A DNA stretch of 64,000 nucleotides. Origin: Sandaracinobacter neustonicus (GTDB taxonomy: Bacteria; Pseudomonadota; Alphaproteobacteria; Sphingomonadales; Sphingomonadaceae). Under the pieces are notes generated by a model. It ran no database searches and had not been told where the DNA came from. It was given only the letters and a program-made list of their open reading frames with translations. Below, piece by piece: positions 17,965 to 27,031 of the stretch. Both the position numbers and the translations under genes were made by a program. Every line of letters starts with the position of its first letter. Positions within the stretch are counted from its first letter, which is position 1. Location of the stretch: assembly GCF_006385875.1 (NCBI RefSeq), contig NZ_VFSU01000034.1, forward strand, positions 310,001-374,000, in the 5' to 3' direction.

Positions 17965-20900
17965 TTACGCCGCCGCGCGTGCCGCCTCTCCCGGCCATCT
18001 CGCCCACAGCGCTTTGCGCTTGCTCTCCACCGCCTGTTCGGCGGCTTCTTTCACCGGGCCGAAGCCGCGGATGTCCAGTGGCAGGCGGGCGATTTCGGCG
18101 GCCAGTGCCAGATTGTCGCTGGTCAGGCCTGCCAGCAGCTTGTCCACCTCCGCTTCGTAGGCGGGGATGGCTGCCTGCTCGCGCTGCCGTTCGGCGGTGC
18201 GGCTGAACGGATCGAAGGCGGTGCCGCGCAGGCCTTTGCCGGCGGCGAGCAGCTTGAACAGCGGCTCGATCAGCCAGCCGGGCATGGCGTATTTCTTCGG
18301 GCGGCCGGTTGCCGGATCGGTCTTGGCGAAGATCGGCGGGGAGAGGTGATAGCTGCGCTTGCTGGCCTTGCTGAAGGTTTCGCCCATCAGCTGGTCGAAG
18401 CGGCCGTCCGTCATCAGCCGGGCGACTTCATATTCGTCCTTATAGGCCATCAGCTTGTGCAGGCTGCGCGCGACGGCTTCGGTGAGGGCTTCGGAGCCGG
18501 GGCGCAGCGCGGTTTCTGCGGCGCGGGTTTTGCCCACCAGCGCGCGGAAGCGGGCGGCCCATTCGGCGTTGCCCCATGCGGCAAGGTCTGCCGCGCGGGC
18601 GTCGATCCGCGCATCCAGCGTCTGCGGGGTTTGCGGGGCGGGGGCCAGCAGCGCCTCCACCTTGGCCGGATCATGCGCCAGCAGGCGGCCGAGGTTGAAC
18701 GCCTCCTTGTTGAATTTCACCGCGACGCCGTTCAGTTCGATTGCGCCCTCCATGGCCGTCAGCGGCAGCGGAATCAGCGCCTTCTGCCAGGCGTAGCCCA
18801 TCAGCAGGATGTTGGCGGCGATGGCGTCGCCCATCAGCTGGGTGGCGATGCGTTCGGCGGCCACGAAGTCATGCTGCTTTGTGGCCTGCTCAACCGCCTT
18901 CACCACCTGGGCTTCGCGGAAATCCAGATCGCGGTTGCGCACGAAATCGGCGGTGGGGGCGATGTTCGCATTGGCCACCACATGGGTGCGCACGGGTGAC
19001 ATCAGGTTCTGCGCGGCCTTGTCCGTGGCGACGACGGAATCGCAGGCGATCACCAGATCGGCCGCCCCGGTCATGATGCGCGGCCCCAGCAGTTGGGCGT
19101 TGGAGGGGGCAAGGCGCACATGGCTCCATACCGCGCCGCCCTTCTGGGCGAGGCCCGCCATATCGGCCGTGGTGGAGGCGACGCCCGCCAGATGCCCGGC
19201 CATCCCCAGCAGCGCGGAGACGGTGAGCACGCCGGTGCCGCCGATGCCGGTGACGAGGATGTTGCTGGCCTGCGTGAGCGCGGGCACCGCCGGTTCGGGC
19301 AAGGCGGCGAAATCCAGCGCGCGCTTTTCCGGCTTGCGGACCTCTACGCCTTCCACGGTCACGAAGCTGGGGCAGAAGCCCTTCACGCAGCTGAAATCCT
19401 TGTTGCAGCTGGACTGGTTGATGCGCCGCTTGCGGCCGAACTCAGTCTCCAGCGGCTCCACGGAGACGCAGTTGGATTGCACGGAGCAATCGCCGCAGCC
19501 TTCGCAGACGGCGGGGTTGATGATCACCCGCTTGTCCGGATCGGGCATCAGCCCGCGCTTCCGGCGGCGGCGCTTTTCGGCGGCGCAGGTCTGATCATAG
19601 ATGATCACGGTGCAGCCCGGCGTCGCGGCGGCAGCTTGCGAGATCGGGTCCAGCTGCGCCCGATCATGCAGTTCCACGCCTTCGGGCAGATAGCCCGCCG
19701 GGTAGCGGGAGAGATCTTCCGTCAGCACCCAGACCTTCTTCGCGCCTTCGGCCAACACCTGGCGGGAAACTTTGCCCACCGTCAGCTGGCCTTCCACCGG
19801 CTGCCCGCCGGTCATGGCGACGGCGTCGTTGAACAGGATCTTGTAGGTGATGTTCACGCCCGAGGCGATGGCCTGACGGATCGCCAGCAGGCCGGAATGT
19901 TCATAGGTGCCGTCGCCCAGATTGGCGAAGATATGCTTGTCGGCCACGAAGGGGGCCTCGCCCACCCATGTCACGCCTTCGCCGCCCATTTGCGTGAAGG
20001 TCTGCGCCCGATCCATCCACAGCGCCATGATGTGGCAGCCGATGCCCGCCAGCGCGCGGCTGCCTTCGGGCACTTTGGTGGACGTGTTGTGCGGGCAGCC
20101 GGAGCAGAAATAGGGCGAGCGTTTGGTGGGCGTGCTGAACTTTGCCAGCAGCGCCTCGCGCTTCTCGAAATAGGCCAGCGCATTTTCGATGCGGTCGGTC
20201 TTGTGGAAGTGGCTGAGGCGGCGCGCGATCACCTTGGCGATCATGCCGGGCGTCAGTTCATTGTCGGGGCTCAGCAGCCATTCGCCGCTTTCGTCCTGCT
20301 TCCCCACCACCTGCGGACGCACGTTCGGCTTCCAGTTATACAGCTGCCACTTCAGCTGATGCTCGATGAATTCGCGCTTTTCCTCGATGACGAGCACTTC
20401 CTCCAGCCCCTCGGCGAAGGCACGCACGCCGTCCGGCTCCAGCGGCCATGGCATGCCGACCTTGTAGAGCCTGAGGCCGATGTCGGCCGCGACCTTCTCG
20501 TCGATGCCCAGTTCCTCCAGCGCTTCCAGCGTGTCGGCGAAGGCCTTGCCGGTGGTGAGGATGCCGATGCGCGGGCGCGGGGTGTCCCACACCAGCCGGT
20601 CGATGCCGTTGGCCTTGGCAAACGCCATGGCCGCGAAGCCCTTGTAGCGTTGCAGGCGGGTGTCTTCGTCGCGCCAGATGTCGTTCGGGCGGATGTGCAG
20701 CCCGCCTTCGGGGAAATCGAACGGCGGCAGAATGATGCCGCGCCGCTCGTTCGCGGTGTCCACCGTGGCGGAGGTTTCCACCGTGTCCGCGGTGGCCTTG
20801 AAGCCCACCCATGTGCCGGCAAAGCGGCTCATGGCGATGCCCAGCAGGCCATATTCCACGAATTCATGCACGGAGGACGGCGCGAGGAAGGGCACGAAGG

Positions 20901-21435
20901 CAGCGGAGAAATTATGATCCGACTGGTGCGGCAGGGTGGAGGATTTCGCGCCATGATCGTCCCCCACGATCGCCAGCACGCCGCCGTTTTTGGAGGTGCC
21001 CGCGGCGTTGGCGTGCTTCAGCACGTCCATCGCCCGATCCAGCCCCGGCCCCTTGCCATACCAGAGGCCGAACACGCCATCGACGGTGGCGCGCGGGTTC
21101 AGATCCGTCATCTGCGAGCCCCAGACGGCGGTCGCGCCCAGTTCCTCGTTGATGCCGGGCACGAACTGCACATTGGCGGCCGACAGGCGCTTTTTCGCGC
21201 GCCACAGTTCCTGATCGAAGGTGCCGAGAGGAGAGCCGCGATAGCCGGAAATGAAGCCGCCGGTGTTCAGGCCCGCAACGGCGTCGCGCGCCTGCTGCAC
21301 CAGCGCGAGGCGGACGAGTGCCTGCGTGCCCGAGAGGAAGATGCGGTCCGCATCCAGCGCATAACGATCATCCAGTGAAACAGACGTTTGCGCCGGGCGC
21401 TGCGAAGCGCTGCCGGCGGTCAGAATCTCGGCCAT
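17965..21435 (-). CDS. Indolepyruvate ferredoxin oxidoreductase, fused subunits
   Basis: 1156 residues from the ATG at 21435, preceded by GGGAGAGAG. It decarboxylates aryl pyruvates to aryl-acetyl-CoA and passes electrons to a ferredoxin. One chain holds the alpha part (pyrimidine domain and thiamine-binding core; SGCPHNTSTKVPEGS, GIGCHIMALWMD, ANLGDGTYEHSG), a Cys-rich iron-sulfur segment (CEGCGDCSVQSNC, then SCNKDFSCVKGFCPSF), and a gamma-like domain with GIGGTGVLTVSALLGMAGHLAG. The C-terminal extension of about 200 residues is usual in proteobacterial fused forms. Likely role is aromatic amino-acid or phenylacetate metabolism. No partner gene is adjacent. Confidence 0.95.
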   Translation of the reverse strand: MAEILTAGSASQRPAQTSVSLDDRYALDADRIFLSGTQALVRLALVQQARDAVAGLNTGGFISGYRGSPLGTFDQELWRAKKRLSAANVQFVPGINEELGATAVWGSQMTDLNPRATVDGVFGLWYGKGPGLDRAMDVLKHANAAGTSKNGGVLAIVGDDHGAKSSTLPHQSDHNFSAAFVPFLAPSSVHEFVEYGLLGIAMSRFAGTWVGFKATADTVETSATVDTANERRGIILPPFDFPEGGLHIRPNDIWRDEDTRLQRYKGFAAMAFAKANGIDRLVWDTPRPRIGILTTGKAFADTLEALEELGIDEKVAADIGLRLYKVGMPWPLEPDGVRAFAEGLEEVLVIEEKREFIEHQLKWQLYNWKPNVRPQVVGKQDESGEWLLSPDNELTPGMIAKVIARRLSHFHKTDRIENALAYFEKREALLAKFSTPTKRSPYFCSGCPHNTSTKVPEGSRALAGIGCHIMALWMDRAQTFTQMGGEGVTWVGEAPFVADKHIFANLGDGTYEHSGLLAIRQAIASGVNITYKILFNDAVAMTGGQPVEGQLTVGKVSRQVLAEGAKKVWVLTEDLSRYPAGYLPEGVELHDRAQLDPISQAAAATPGCTVIIYDQTCAAEKRRRRKRGLMPDPDKRVIINPAVCEGCGDCSVQSNCVSVEPLETEFGRKRRINQSSCNKDFSCVKGFCPSFVTVEGVEVRKPEKRALDFAALPEPAVPALTQASNILVTGIGGTGVLTVSALLGMAGHLAGVASTTADMAGLAQKGGAVWSHVRLAPSNAQLLGPRIMTGAADLVIACDSVVATDKAAQNLMSPVRTHVVANANIAPTADFVRNRDLDFREAQVVKAVEQATKQHDFVAAERIATQLMGDAIAANILLMGYAWQKALIPLPLTAMEGAIELNGVAVKFNKEAFNLGRLLAHDPAKVEALLAPAPQTPQTLDARIDARAADLAAWGNAEWAARFRALVGKTRAAETALRPGSEALTEAVARSLHKLMAYKDEYEVARLMTDGRFDQLMGETFSKASKRSYHLSPPIFAKTDPATGRPKKYAMPGWLIEPLFKLLAAGKGLRGTAFDPFSRTAERQREQAAIPAYEAEVDKLLAGLTSDNLALAAEIARLPLDIRGFGPVKEAAEQAVESKRKALWARWPGEAARAAA

Positions 21436-21594
21436 GTCTCTCTCCCAATATGGGTCAATAATACTGACCTTTCTGTTGGAATGCAATGATTCGCGCCAAA
21501 CGCCGGATCAGGGCGCTTGCGCAGGCGCGTTGCCCTGTTATAAGCCCGCGCTTCGATTTCTGGCATCGAGTGACGACCCTGCCGGGTTGTCGAG

Positions 21595-21679
21595 GCGGGT
21601 GTGGCGGAACTGGTAGACGCGCTGGTTTTAGGTACCAGTGTTGAAAGACGTGGGGGTTCGAGTCCCTCCACCCGCACCA
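21595..21679 (+). tRNA. tRNA-Leu (anticodon UAG)
   Basis: 85 bases including an encoded CCA. The acceptor stem GCGGGTG (21595-21601) pairs with CACCCGC (21669-21675), and discriminator A and CCA follow. The anticodon stem CTGGT/ACCAG closes a 7-base loop TTTAGGT, giving anticodon TAG for CUN Leu codons. The long variable arm and the T arm GGGGGTTCGAGTCCCTC fit a class II leucine tRNA. Confidence 0.97.
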
Positions 21680-21684
21680 GCCGT

Positions 21685-21746
21685 GGCTGAGCCGCTCGAG
21701 CTTCATCCCCTGAGCGGCTGAGCCGCTCGAGCTTAATTCCCTGAGA
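21685..21746. repeat. Two tandem 31-bp repeats between tRNA-Leu and tig
   Basis: The 19-base core GGCTGAGCCGCTCGAGCTT occurs at 21685-21703 and 21716-21734, each followed by a variant of CATCCCCTGAG. The second unit can also fold as GAGCGGC-TGA-GCCGCTC. It lies 6 bases after the tRNA CCA and ends about 15 bases before the trigger factor ATG, so it forms the tig leader or a processing signal downstream of the tRNA. Confidence 0.8.
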
Positions 21747-21760
21747 AGGACTGGTTTTTC

Positions 21761-23332
21761 ATGAGTGTGACCGAGACGCTGAACGAAGGCCTGAAGCGCG
21801 GCTACAGCCTTGAGATCGCGGCTGCCGCGATCGCCGACAAGGTGGAAGCCGCGATTGCGCAGGTTGCCCCGCAGGTGAAGATGCCCGGCTTCCGCCCCGG
21901 CAAAGTGCCCAGCAACCTCATTCGCAAGATGCACGGCGAAGCGCTGCGCCGCGAAGCGCTGCAGGAAGCGATCAACGATGCCGTGAACAAGCTGCTGTCG
22001 GAAAACGGCCTGCGCCCGGCGACTCAACCGCAGATCGACATCGACGGCGGGCTGGGCGAAGGCGAAGATCTGAAGATCTCCGTCAGCCTTGAAGTGCTGC
22101 CCGATGTGCCCGACGCCGATCTGGACGGCATCACGCTGGAGCGTCTGACGGTGGAAGCGGGCGACGCCGACATCGAGAGCGCGCTGGAGCGGCTGGCCGC
22201 GCAGCAGAAGTCGTTCGAGGACGCGCCCGCCAAGCACAAGGCGAAGGACGGCGACCTTGTGGTGATGGATTATGTCGGCACCTCCGATGGCGTTGCCTTC
22301 GAAGGCGGCACCGGTGAAGGCATGGAAATCGAGCTTGGCTCCGGCCGGCTGATCCCGGGCTTCGAAGACGGCCTGAAGGGCGTGAAGACCGGCGACAAGA
22401 CGACGGTGAAGGTGACCTTCCCGGCGGATTATCCGGCGGAAAACCTGGCCGGCAAGGATGCCGAATTCGCCGTGACGGTGACTGCGGTGAAGACCGCCAG
22501 CACGCCGGTGGTGGACGATTCCATGGCGACCAACCTGGGCCTGGAATCGCTGGATCAGCTGAAGGCGATCCTGAAGGATCAGGTCGAATCCGAGCTGAAC
22601 GGCCTGACCCGCACCTATCTGAAGCGCAAGCTGCTGGACCATCTGGCCGCCTCGCACAGCTTTGAAGTGCCGCCCTCCATGGTTGACGCCGAGTTCCAGC
22701 AGATCTGGCAGCAGGTGGAAGCCGAAGCGACCGACGAGGACAAGGCGCAGATGGAAGCCGAGCGCGGCGACTATGGCCGCATCGCCGAGCGCCGCGTGCG
22801 GCTTGGCCTGCTGCTGTCGGACATCGGCCAGAAGAATGGCGTGCAGGTGACGCAGGCGGAAATGAACCGTCTGGTGGCGCAGGAAGCCGCCCGTTATCGC
22901 GGGCAGGAACGCGAAGTTCAGAAATATTTCGCCGAGAACGCCGTGGCCGCGGCCCAGCTGCGCGCGCCGCTGTTCGAGGAGAAGGTGGTGGACTTCCTGC
23001 TGGGCAAGGCGACGATCACCGACCGCGCTGTGAGCCGCGCGGAACTGGAAGCCGCGATCGAGAGCGAGGACGAGACGCCGCTGGGCGCTGGCGTTCCGCA
23101 CGGCGCGCCGGGCCATGTGCATGGGCCGGATTGCAACCATGATCATGACCACAAGCCCGCAAAGAAGCCGGCTGCGAAGAAGGCTGTGAAGGCAGAGGCA
23201 GAAGCCGAGGTTGTGGCTGAGGACGCGAAGCCCGCGAAGAAGCCCGCCGCCAAGAAGTCTGCCGAGCCGAAGGCCGAGGGTGAAGCCGCGCCGAAGAAGG
23301 CTGCACCGAAGAAGAAGGCTGCTGCCGAGTAA
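21761..23332 (+). CDS. tig: Trigger factor with long Lys/Ala-rich tail
   Basis: 523 residues. Ribosome-bound chaperone and prolyl isomerase that meets nascent chains. The ribosome-binding signature region GFRPGKVP is near residues 47-54, the FKBP domain spans roughly 160-245 (GDLVVMDYVGTSDGVAFEGG, LIPGFEDGLKG), and the helical C-terminal domain follows. The last 80 or so residues add a His-rich patch (HVHGPDCNHDHDH) and a repetitive Lys/Ala/Pro tail not needed for the core fold. The protein is longer than typical trigger factors (430-450). clpP does not follow, unlike many relatives. Ends at a strong terminator. Confidence 0.97.
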   Translation: MSVTETLNEGLKRGYSLEIAAAAIADKVEAAIAQVAPQVKMPGFRPGKVPSNLIRKMHGEALRREALQEAINDAVNKLLSENGLRPATQPQIDIDGGLGEGEDLKISVSLEVLPDVPDADLDGITLERLTVEAGDADIESALERLAAQQKSFEDAPAKHKAKDGDLVVMDYVGTSDGVAFEGGTGEGMEIELGSGRLIPGFEDGLKGVKTGDKTTVKVTFPADYPAENLAGKDAEFAVTVTAVKTASTPVVDDSMATNLGLESLDQLKAILKDQVESELNGLTRTYLKRKLLDHLAASHSFEVPPSMVDAEFQQIWQQVEAEATDEDKAQMEAERGDYGRIAERRVRLGLLLSDIGQKNGVQVTQAEMNRLVAQEAARYRGQEREVQKYFAENAVAAAQLRAPLFEEKVVDFLLGKATITDRAVSRAELEAAIESEDETPLGAGVPHGAPGHVHGPDCNHDHDHKPAKKPAAKKAVKAEAEAEVVAEDAKPAKKPAAKKSAEPKAEGEAAPKKAAPKKKAAAE

Positions 23333-23395
23333 GGCGGGGTTCTGGATCAGGCGCCGGGCTTTGTCCGGCGCTGATCTCGAAGGTCTGAGGGCATG

Positions 23396-23432
23396 AAAAA
23401 GGGGGCGGAGCCAGCAGGCTCCGCCCCCTTTT
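23396..23432. terminator. Bidirectional rho-independent terminator between tig and the porin gene
   Basis: A 12-bp stem (23401-23412 with 23417-23428, loop AGCA) is flanked by A5 on the left and T4 on the right, so it can work on both strands for the two convergent genes. Confidence 0.9.
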
Positions 23433-23450
23433 CGTTTCAGGACCGGCGGA

Positions 23451-24203
23451 TCAGAAAGCCGCGGTCACCGAGAACACGACCGTTTCCTGCGCGGGGCGGT
23501 TGAAACGGAAGCCATCGACCTTGTTGTTGGTCAGATTGTTGCCGACATAGGCCACGCCGAAGGTCAGCGCTTCCCACGTTACGTCGGCACCGATCAGCCA
23601 GTCCCACTTGTGGGTCTTGGTGCCGGAATCGTCGACAACGAGGCCGCCGCGCTCGTTGCCCAGAACGCCCTTCAGCGTGATGGGCGTGCCCGGGATCGCA
23701 CCGGAAATCTGGCCGAAGGCATAGCGGCTGGAAGTGGACAGGTTCTTCTGATCCGGTGCCCAGTTCAGGCCGAAGGTGGCCGTAACCGGACCCAGAGGAA
23801 TAGCGACCGAACCGAACAGTTCGACGATGTTGGTGTTCGAGCCGCCGGGGTAGGTGTAGTAGATCACGCCGGCCGTGGTGGTGGTGCCGGCGATGTCGCC
23901 GCTCCAGCCGCCGGTGAAGTCCATTTCCACGGTGGAGCCGTTGAAATCGGCGATGGAGGAGCCCCAGATGCTGGCGAACAGGCCAGTCGAGCTGTTGAGG
24001 TTGATGCCGCCTTGCACAGCCGGATCGAGATCCGAATAGCTGATGCCACGGAACCGGTAATCGGTGACGAAGGCGACGTTGCCGCTGACGCTGAGGGGCT
24101 TGGCCTCATCTTCCGCGAAGGCGGCGGTCGGGGCCGAAAGGCCTGCAAGCATCAGGGCGCCGGCCAGCACGGCCCGGCTGCTGATGGACGAAACTGCTTT
24201 CAT
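23451..24203 (-). CDS. TorF-family putative outer-membrane porin
   Basis: 250 residues from MKAVSSISSRAVLAG, with ribosome site GGAG about 8 bases upstream. The signal peptide ends at AAFAEDEA (near residue 28). The N-terminus of the mature chain, SVSGNVAFVTDYRFRGISYSD, followed by alternating amphipathic strands and a C-terminal aromatic residue (SVTAAF), fits a small beta-barrel of the TorF/Gcw-chp type. Likely a channel for small solutes. Divergent from parE across a 278-bp spacer. Confidence 0.9.
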   Translation of the reverse strand: MKAVSSISSRAVLAGALMLAGLSAPTAAFAEDEAKPLSVSGNVAFVTDYRFRGISYSDLDPAVQGGINLNSSTGLFASIWGSSIADFNGSTVEMDFTGGWSGDIAGTTTTAGVIYYTYPGGSNTNIVELFGSVAIPLGPVTATFGLNWAPDQKNLSTSSRYAFGQISGAIPGTPITLKGVLGNERGGLVVDDSGTKTHKWDWLIGADVTWEALTFGVAYVGNNLTNNKVDGFRFNRPAQETVVFSVTAAF

Positions 24204-24342
24204 TTTCCGCTCCTGGTAGCCCGTGCATCGAGGCACGGGTCTGATTGTCGATGCGCTCGCTTCAGGCATCGTGCCCGGTTGTTGGGCGTGCTGTTGGGCA
24301 GGCAATATCCCGCCGGTTTGGCCCATTCAGATTGAACAGATA

Positions 24343-24357
24343 TTGTGCGGCGCACAA
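24343..24357. promoter_or_regulatory. Perfect 15-bp palindrome in the porin/parE divergent spacer
   Basis: TTGTGC-GGC-GCACAA at 24343-24357 is a perfect 6+3+6 inverted repeat, about 140 bp from either start codon. Its size suits a dimeric regulator site. No regulator is assigned and no promoter was confidently located in the spacer 24204-24481. Confidence 0.4.
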
Positions 24358-24481
24358 GTTGCCAAAGCGTGGTTTCTGCTGTGTGGGCGCAAGACAGTCA
24401 CGCTATGTGGCTGCACTGCAACAGTCCTGTCATGTGCAACTGGCCCGTTTTCTTCCGCGCGGCCAGCCGCTATGACGGGGC

Positions 24482-26470
24482 ATGACTGATCTTTTCGCCG
24501 GTTCGGCATCCGGCGCTGCCAATGCGGCCGGGGGCTATGATGCCTCTGCAATCGAAGTGCTCGAAGGGCTGGAGCCGGTGCGCCGGCGGCCGGGCATGTA
24601 TATCGGCGGCACCGATATCAACGCGCTGCACCATCTGGCTGCCGAGATCATCGACAATGCGATGGACGAAGCGGTGGCGGGCCATGCCAGCCGCATCGAA
24701 GTGGAGCTGGCGGCCGACGGCACGCTGATCATCGGCGACAATGGCCGGGGCATCCCGATCGACCCGCACCCCCGCTTCCCGGACAAGTCCGCGCTGGAAG
24801 TGATCCTGACCATGCTGCATTCGGGCGGCAAGTTCACCGCCGGGGCCTATTCCACCTCTGGCGGCCTGCACGGCGTCGGCATTTCCGTGGTGAACGCGCT
24901 GGCTGAGGAACTGACGGTGGAAGTGGCGCGCAACCGCACGCTGTGGCGGCAGCGCTATTCGCGCGGGGTGGCGCTGGGGCCGGTGGAGAATATGGGCCCG
25001 ACGCCCAACCGCCGGGGCACGACCGTTGCCTTCCGGCCGGACCCTGAGATTTTCGGCGCGGGCGTGCGCTTTTCGCCGGACCGCCTGTATCGGCTGGCGC
25101 GATCCAAGGCCTATCTGTTCGGCGGCGTGGAAATCCGCTGGCGCTGCGCCCCGGAGCTGGCGACCGAGAAGGTGCCGGAGGCGCAGACCTTCATCTTCCC
25201 CGGCGGCCTCGCGGACCATCTGGCGGAAGATGTGGCGGGCGAGGCGACCGTCACCAACCAGCCCTTCACCGGCACCCACGAGTTTGGCCAAAACCAGGGC
25301 CGTGTCGAATGGGCGATGCACTGGACTGTCGCGGCCGACGGCGCGCACAGCTGGTATTGCAACACCATCCCCACGCCGCAGGGCGGCACGCATGAGGCGG
25401 GGTTCCGCACCGCCATCGTCAAGGGGCTGAAGGGCTTCGCGGCCCTTATCAACAACCGCAAGGCGGGCGAACTGACGGCGGACGACGCGCTGGTGGGCAC
25501 GCGGATCATGCTCTCCCTGTTCATTCCGCAGCCGCAGTTCCAGTCCCAGACGAAAGACAGGCTGTCGTCGCCTGAAGCGCAGCGGCTGGTCGAAGCGGTG
25601 GTGAAGGACCATTTCGACCATTGGCTGGCCGAGGATCAGGAGCGCGGCCGCGCCCTGCTGCAGTTCGCGATCGACCGGATGGACGAGCGCCTTGCCCGCC
25701 GGGCCGAGCGCGAGGAAAAGCGCAAGACGGCGACCAACGCGCGCAAGCTGCGGCTGCCGGGCAAGCTGACGGATTGTTCCTCCAACAGCCGCGAGGGCAC
25801 CGAATTGTTCATCGTGGAAGGCGATTCGGCGGGCGGGTCGGCCAAGCAGGCGCGCGACCGGTCCACGCAGGCGATCCTGCCCATTCGCGGCAAGATTCTG
25901 AACGTGGCATCCGCCGCCGCCGCCAAGATCGGGGCGAATCAGGAAGTCGCCGATCTGGCGCTGGCGATGGGTTGCGGCACGCGCGACCGTTATCGCGACG
26001 AGCAGCTGCGTTACGACCGCATCATCATCATGACAGACGCCGACGTGGACGGCGCGCATATCGCCACGCTGCTGATGACCTTCTTCTTTCAGGAAATGCC
26101 GGGGCTGGTGGCGGCCGGGCGGCTCTATCTGGCACAGCCGCCGCTCTATCGCCTCTCCGCCGGGGCAGAGAGTGTGTATGCGCGCGACGATGCCGAGCGG
26201 GAGTATCTGATCTCCACGAAATTCAAGGGCCGCAAGGTGGAAGTGGGCCGCTTCAAGGGCCTTGGCGAAATGGCCCCGGGGCAGTTGCGCGAAACCACCA
26301 TGGACCCGGCGCGGCGCACGCTGATCCGGGTGACGTTGCCCGAAAGTCATCAGGACAGGCACCAGGTGCGGGACCTTGTGGACCGGCTGATGGGGCGCGT
26401 GCCGGAGCATCGTTTCAACTTCATTCAGGCCCATGCAGCCACGGTGGAAGCCGAAGATATCGACGCCTGA
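24482..26470 (+). CDS. parE: DNA topoisomerase IV subunit B
   Basis: 662 residues. ATPase subunit that with ParC unlinks daughter chromosomes. The GHKL ATPase part shows EIIDNAMDEA, GDNGRGIPID and STSGGLHGVGISVVNAL; the transducer domain follows; the TOPRIM domain shows ELFIVEGDSAGGSA and MTDADVDGAHIATLLMTFF. Length and the absence of the gyrase-specific insert favour ParE over GyrB. Stands alone, with a 99-bp gap to the next gene. Confidence 0.95.
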   Translation: MTDLFAGSASGAANAAGGYDASAIEVLEGLEPVRRRPGMYIGGTDINALHHLAAEIIDNAMDEAVAGHASRIEVELAADGTLIIGDNGRGIPIDPHPRFPDKSALEVILTMLHSGGKFTAGAYSTSGGLHGVGISVVNALAEELTVEVARNRTLWRQRYSRGVALGPVENMGPTPNRRGTTVAFRPDPEIFGAGVRFSPDRLYRLARSKAYLFGGVEIRWRCAPELATEKVPEAQTFIFPGGLADHLAEDVAGEATVTNQPFTGTHEFGQNQGRVEWAMHWTVAADGAHSWYCNTIPTPQGGTHEAGFRTAIVKGLKGFAALINNRKAGELTADDALVGTRIMLSLFIPQPQFQSQTKDRLSSPEAQRLVEAVVKDHFDHWLAEDQERGRALLQFAIDRMDERLARRAEREEKRKTATNARKLRLPGKLTDCSSNSREGTELFIVEGDSAGGSAKQARDRSTQAILPIRGKILNVASAAAAKIGANQEVADLALAMGCGTRDRYRDEQLRYDRIIIMTDADVDGAHIATLLMTFFFQEMPGLVAAGRLYLAQPPLYRLSAGAESVYARDDAEREYLISTKFKGRKVEVGRFKGLGEMAPGQLRETTMDPARRTLIRVTLPESHQDRHQVRDLVDRLMGRVPEHRFNFIQAHAATVEAEDIDA

Positions 26471-26569
26471 CGGGAACTCGTCGCATCCGGTTCCAGAAGG
26501 CGCGTGACTTTCCGCTGAGACTGCGCCAAGGGGCGGCTGTTCCGACACTGTCAGTTCAAGGAATTTTCC

Positions 26570-26950
26570 ATGCTTGCCAACGTGTTTTCCAGCATCTTCA
26601 ACTTCGCAATGTTCACCTTCGTGGTGTTCATCTTCGTGCTGTGGCTGTGGCTGCTGTTCTCGGTGATCGGGGACCTGTTCCGCCGCCACGACATCGGCGG
26701 TTTCGGCAAGGTGCTGTGGATCATCTTCCTTGTGCTGCTGCCTTACCTTGGCGTGTTCGCCTACATCCTGACGCAAGGGCGCGGCATGGGCGAGCGGCAA
26801 GTGGCGCAGATGAAGCAGGCCCAGCATGACCTGCGCGAATTCGTCGGCTTTTCCCCTGCTGACGAGCTGAAGAAGCTGGACGAGCTGAAGGCCGCCGGCA
26901 GCATCTCTGCCGACGAATACGGCAAGCTGCGCGCCAAGGTGCTCGGCTGA
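26570..26950 (+). CDS. Small membrane protein with PLDc_N-like and SHOCT domains
   Basis: 126 residues. Two membrane helices (about 10-35 and 48-67; LWLWLLFSVIGDLFRR, VLWIIFLVLLPYLGVFAYIL) resemble the phospholipase D N-terminal membrane segment. The C-terminus PADELKKLDELKAAGSISADEYGKLRAKVL is a SHOCT (short C-terminal) module, thought to mediate oligomerisation. Function unknown. A ribosome site AAGGAA precedes the ATG. Confidence 0.85.
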   Translation: MLANVFSSIFNFAMFTFVVFIFVLWLWLLFSVIGDLFRRHDIGGFGKVLWIIFLVLLPYLGVFAYILTQGRGMGERQVAQMKQAQHDLREFVGFSPADELKKLDELKAAGSISADEYGKLRAKVLG

Positions 26951-27031
26951 CCGCAATCCGCGCGCGCCGCTGGCCAACCGGCCATCGACGCGCGCGATGC
27001 GGCTTTCTATAACGAGGGGCAGGAGAAGACG

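Noticed and set aside
19093-21378. A 761-codon open frame opposite the indolepyruvate oxidoreductase.
   Set aside because: Same kind of shadow. The minus-strand gene has clear iron-sulfur and thiamine motifs; the plus-strand frame has none.
21595-21746. An integrated island at tRNA-Leu.
   Set aside because: No integrase, no partial tRNA copy and housekeeping genes on both sides. Only the small tandem repeat remains unexplained.
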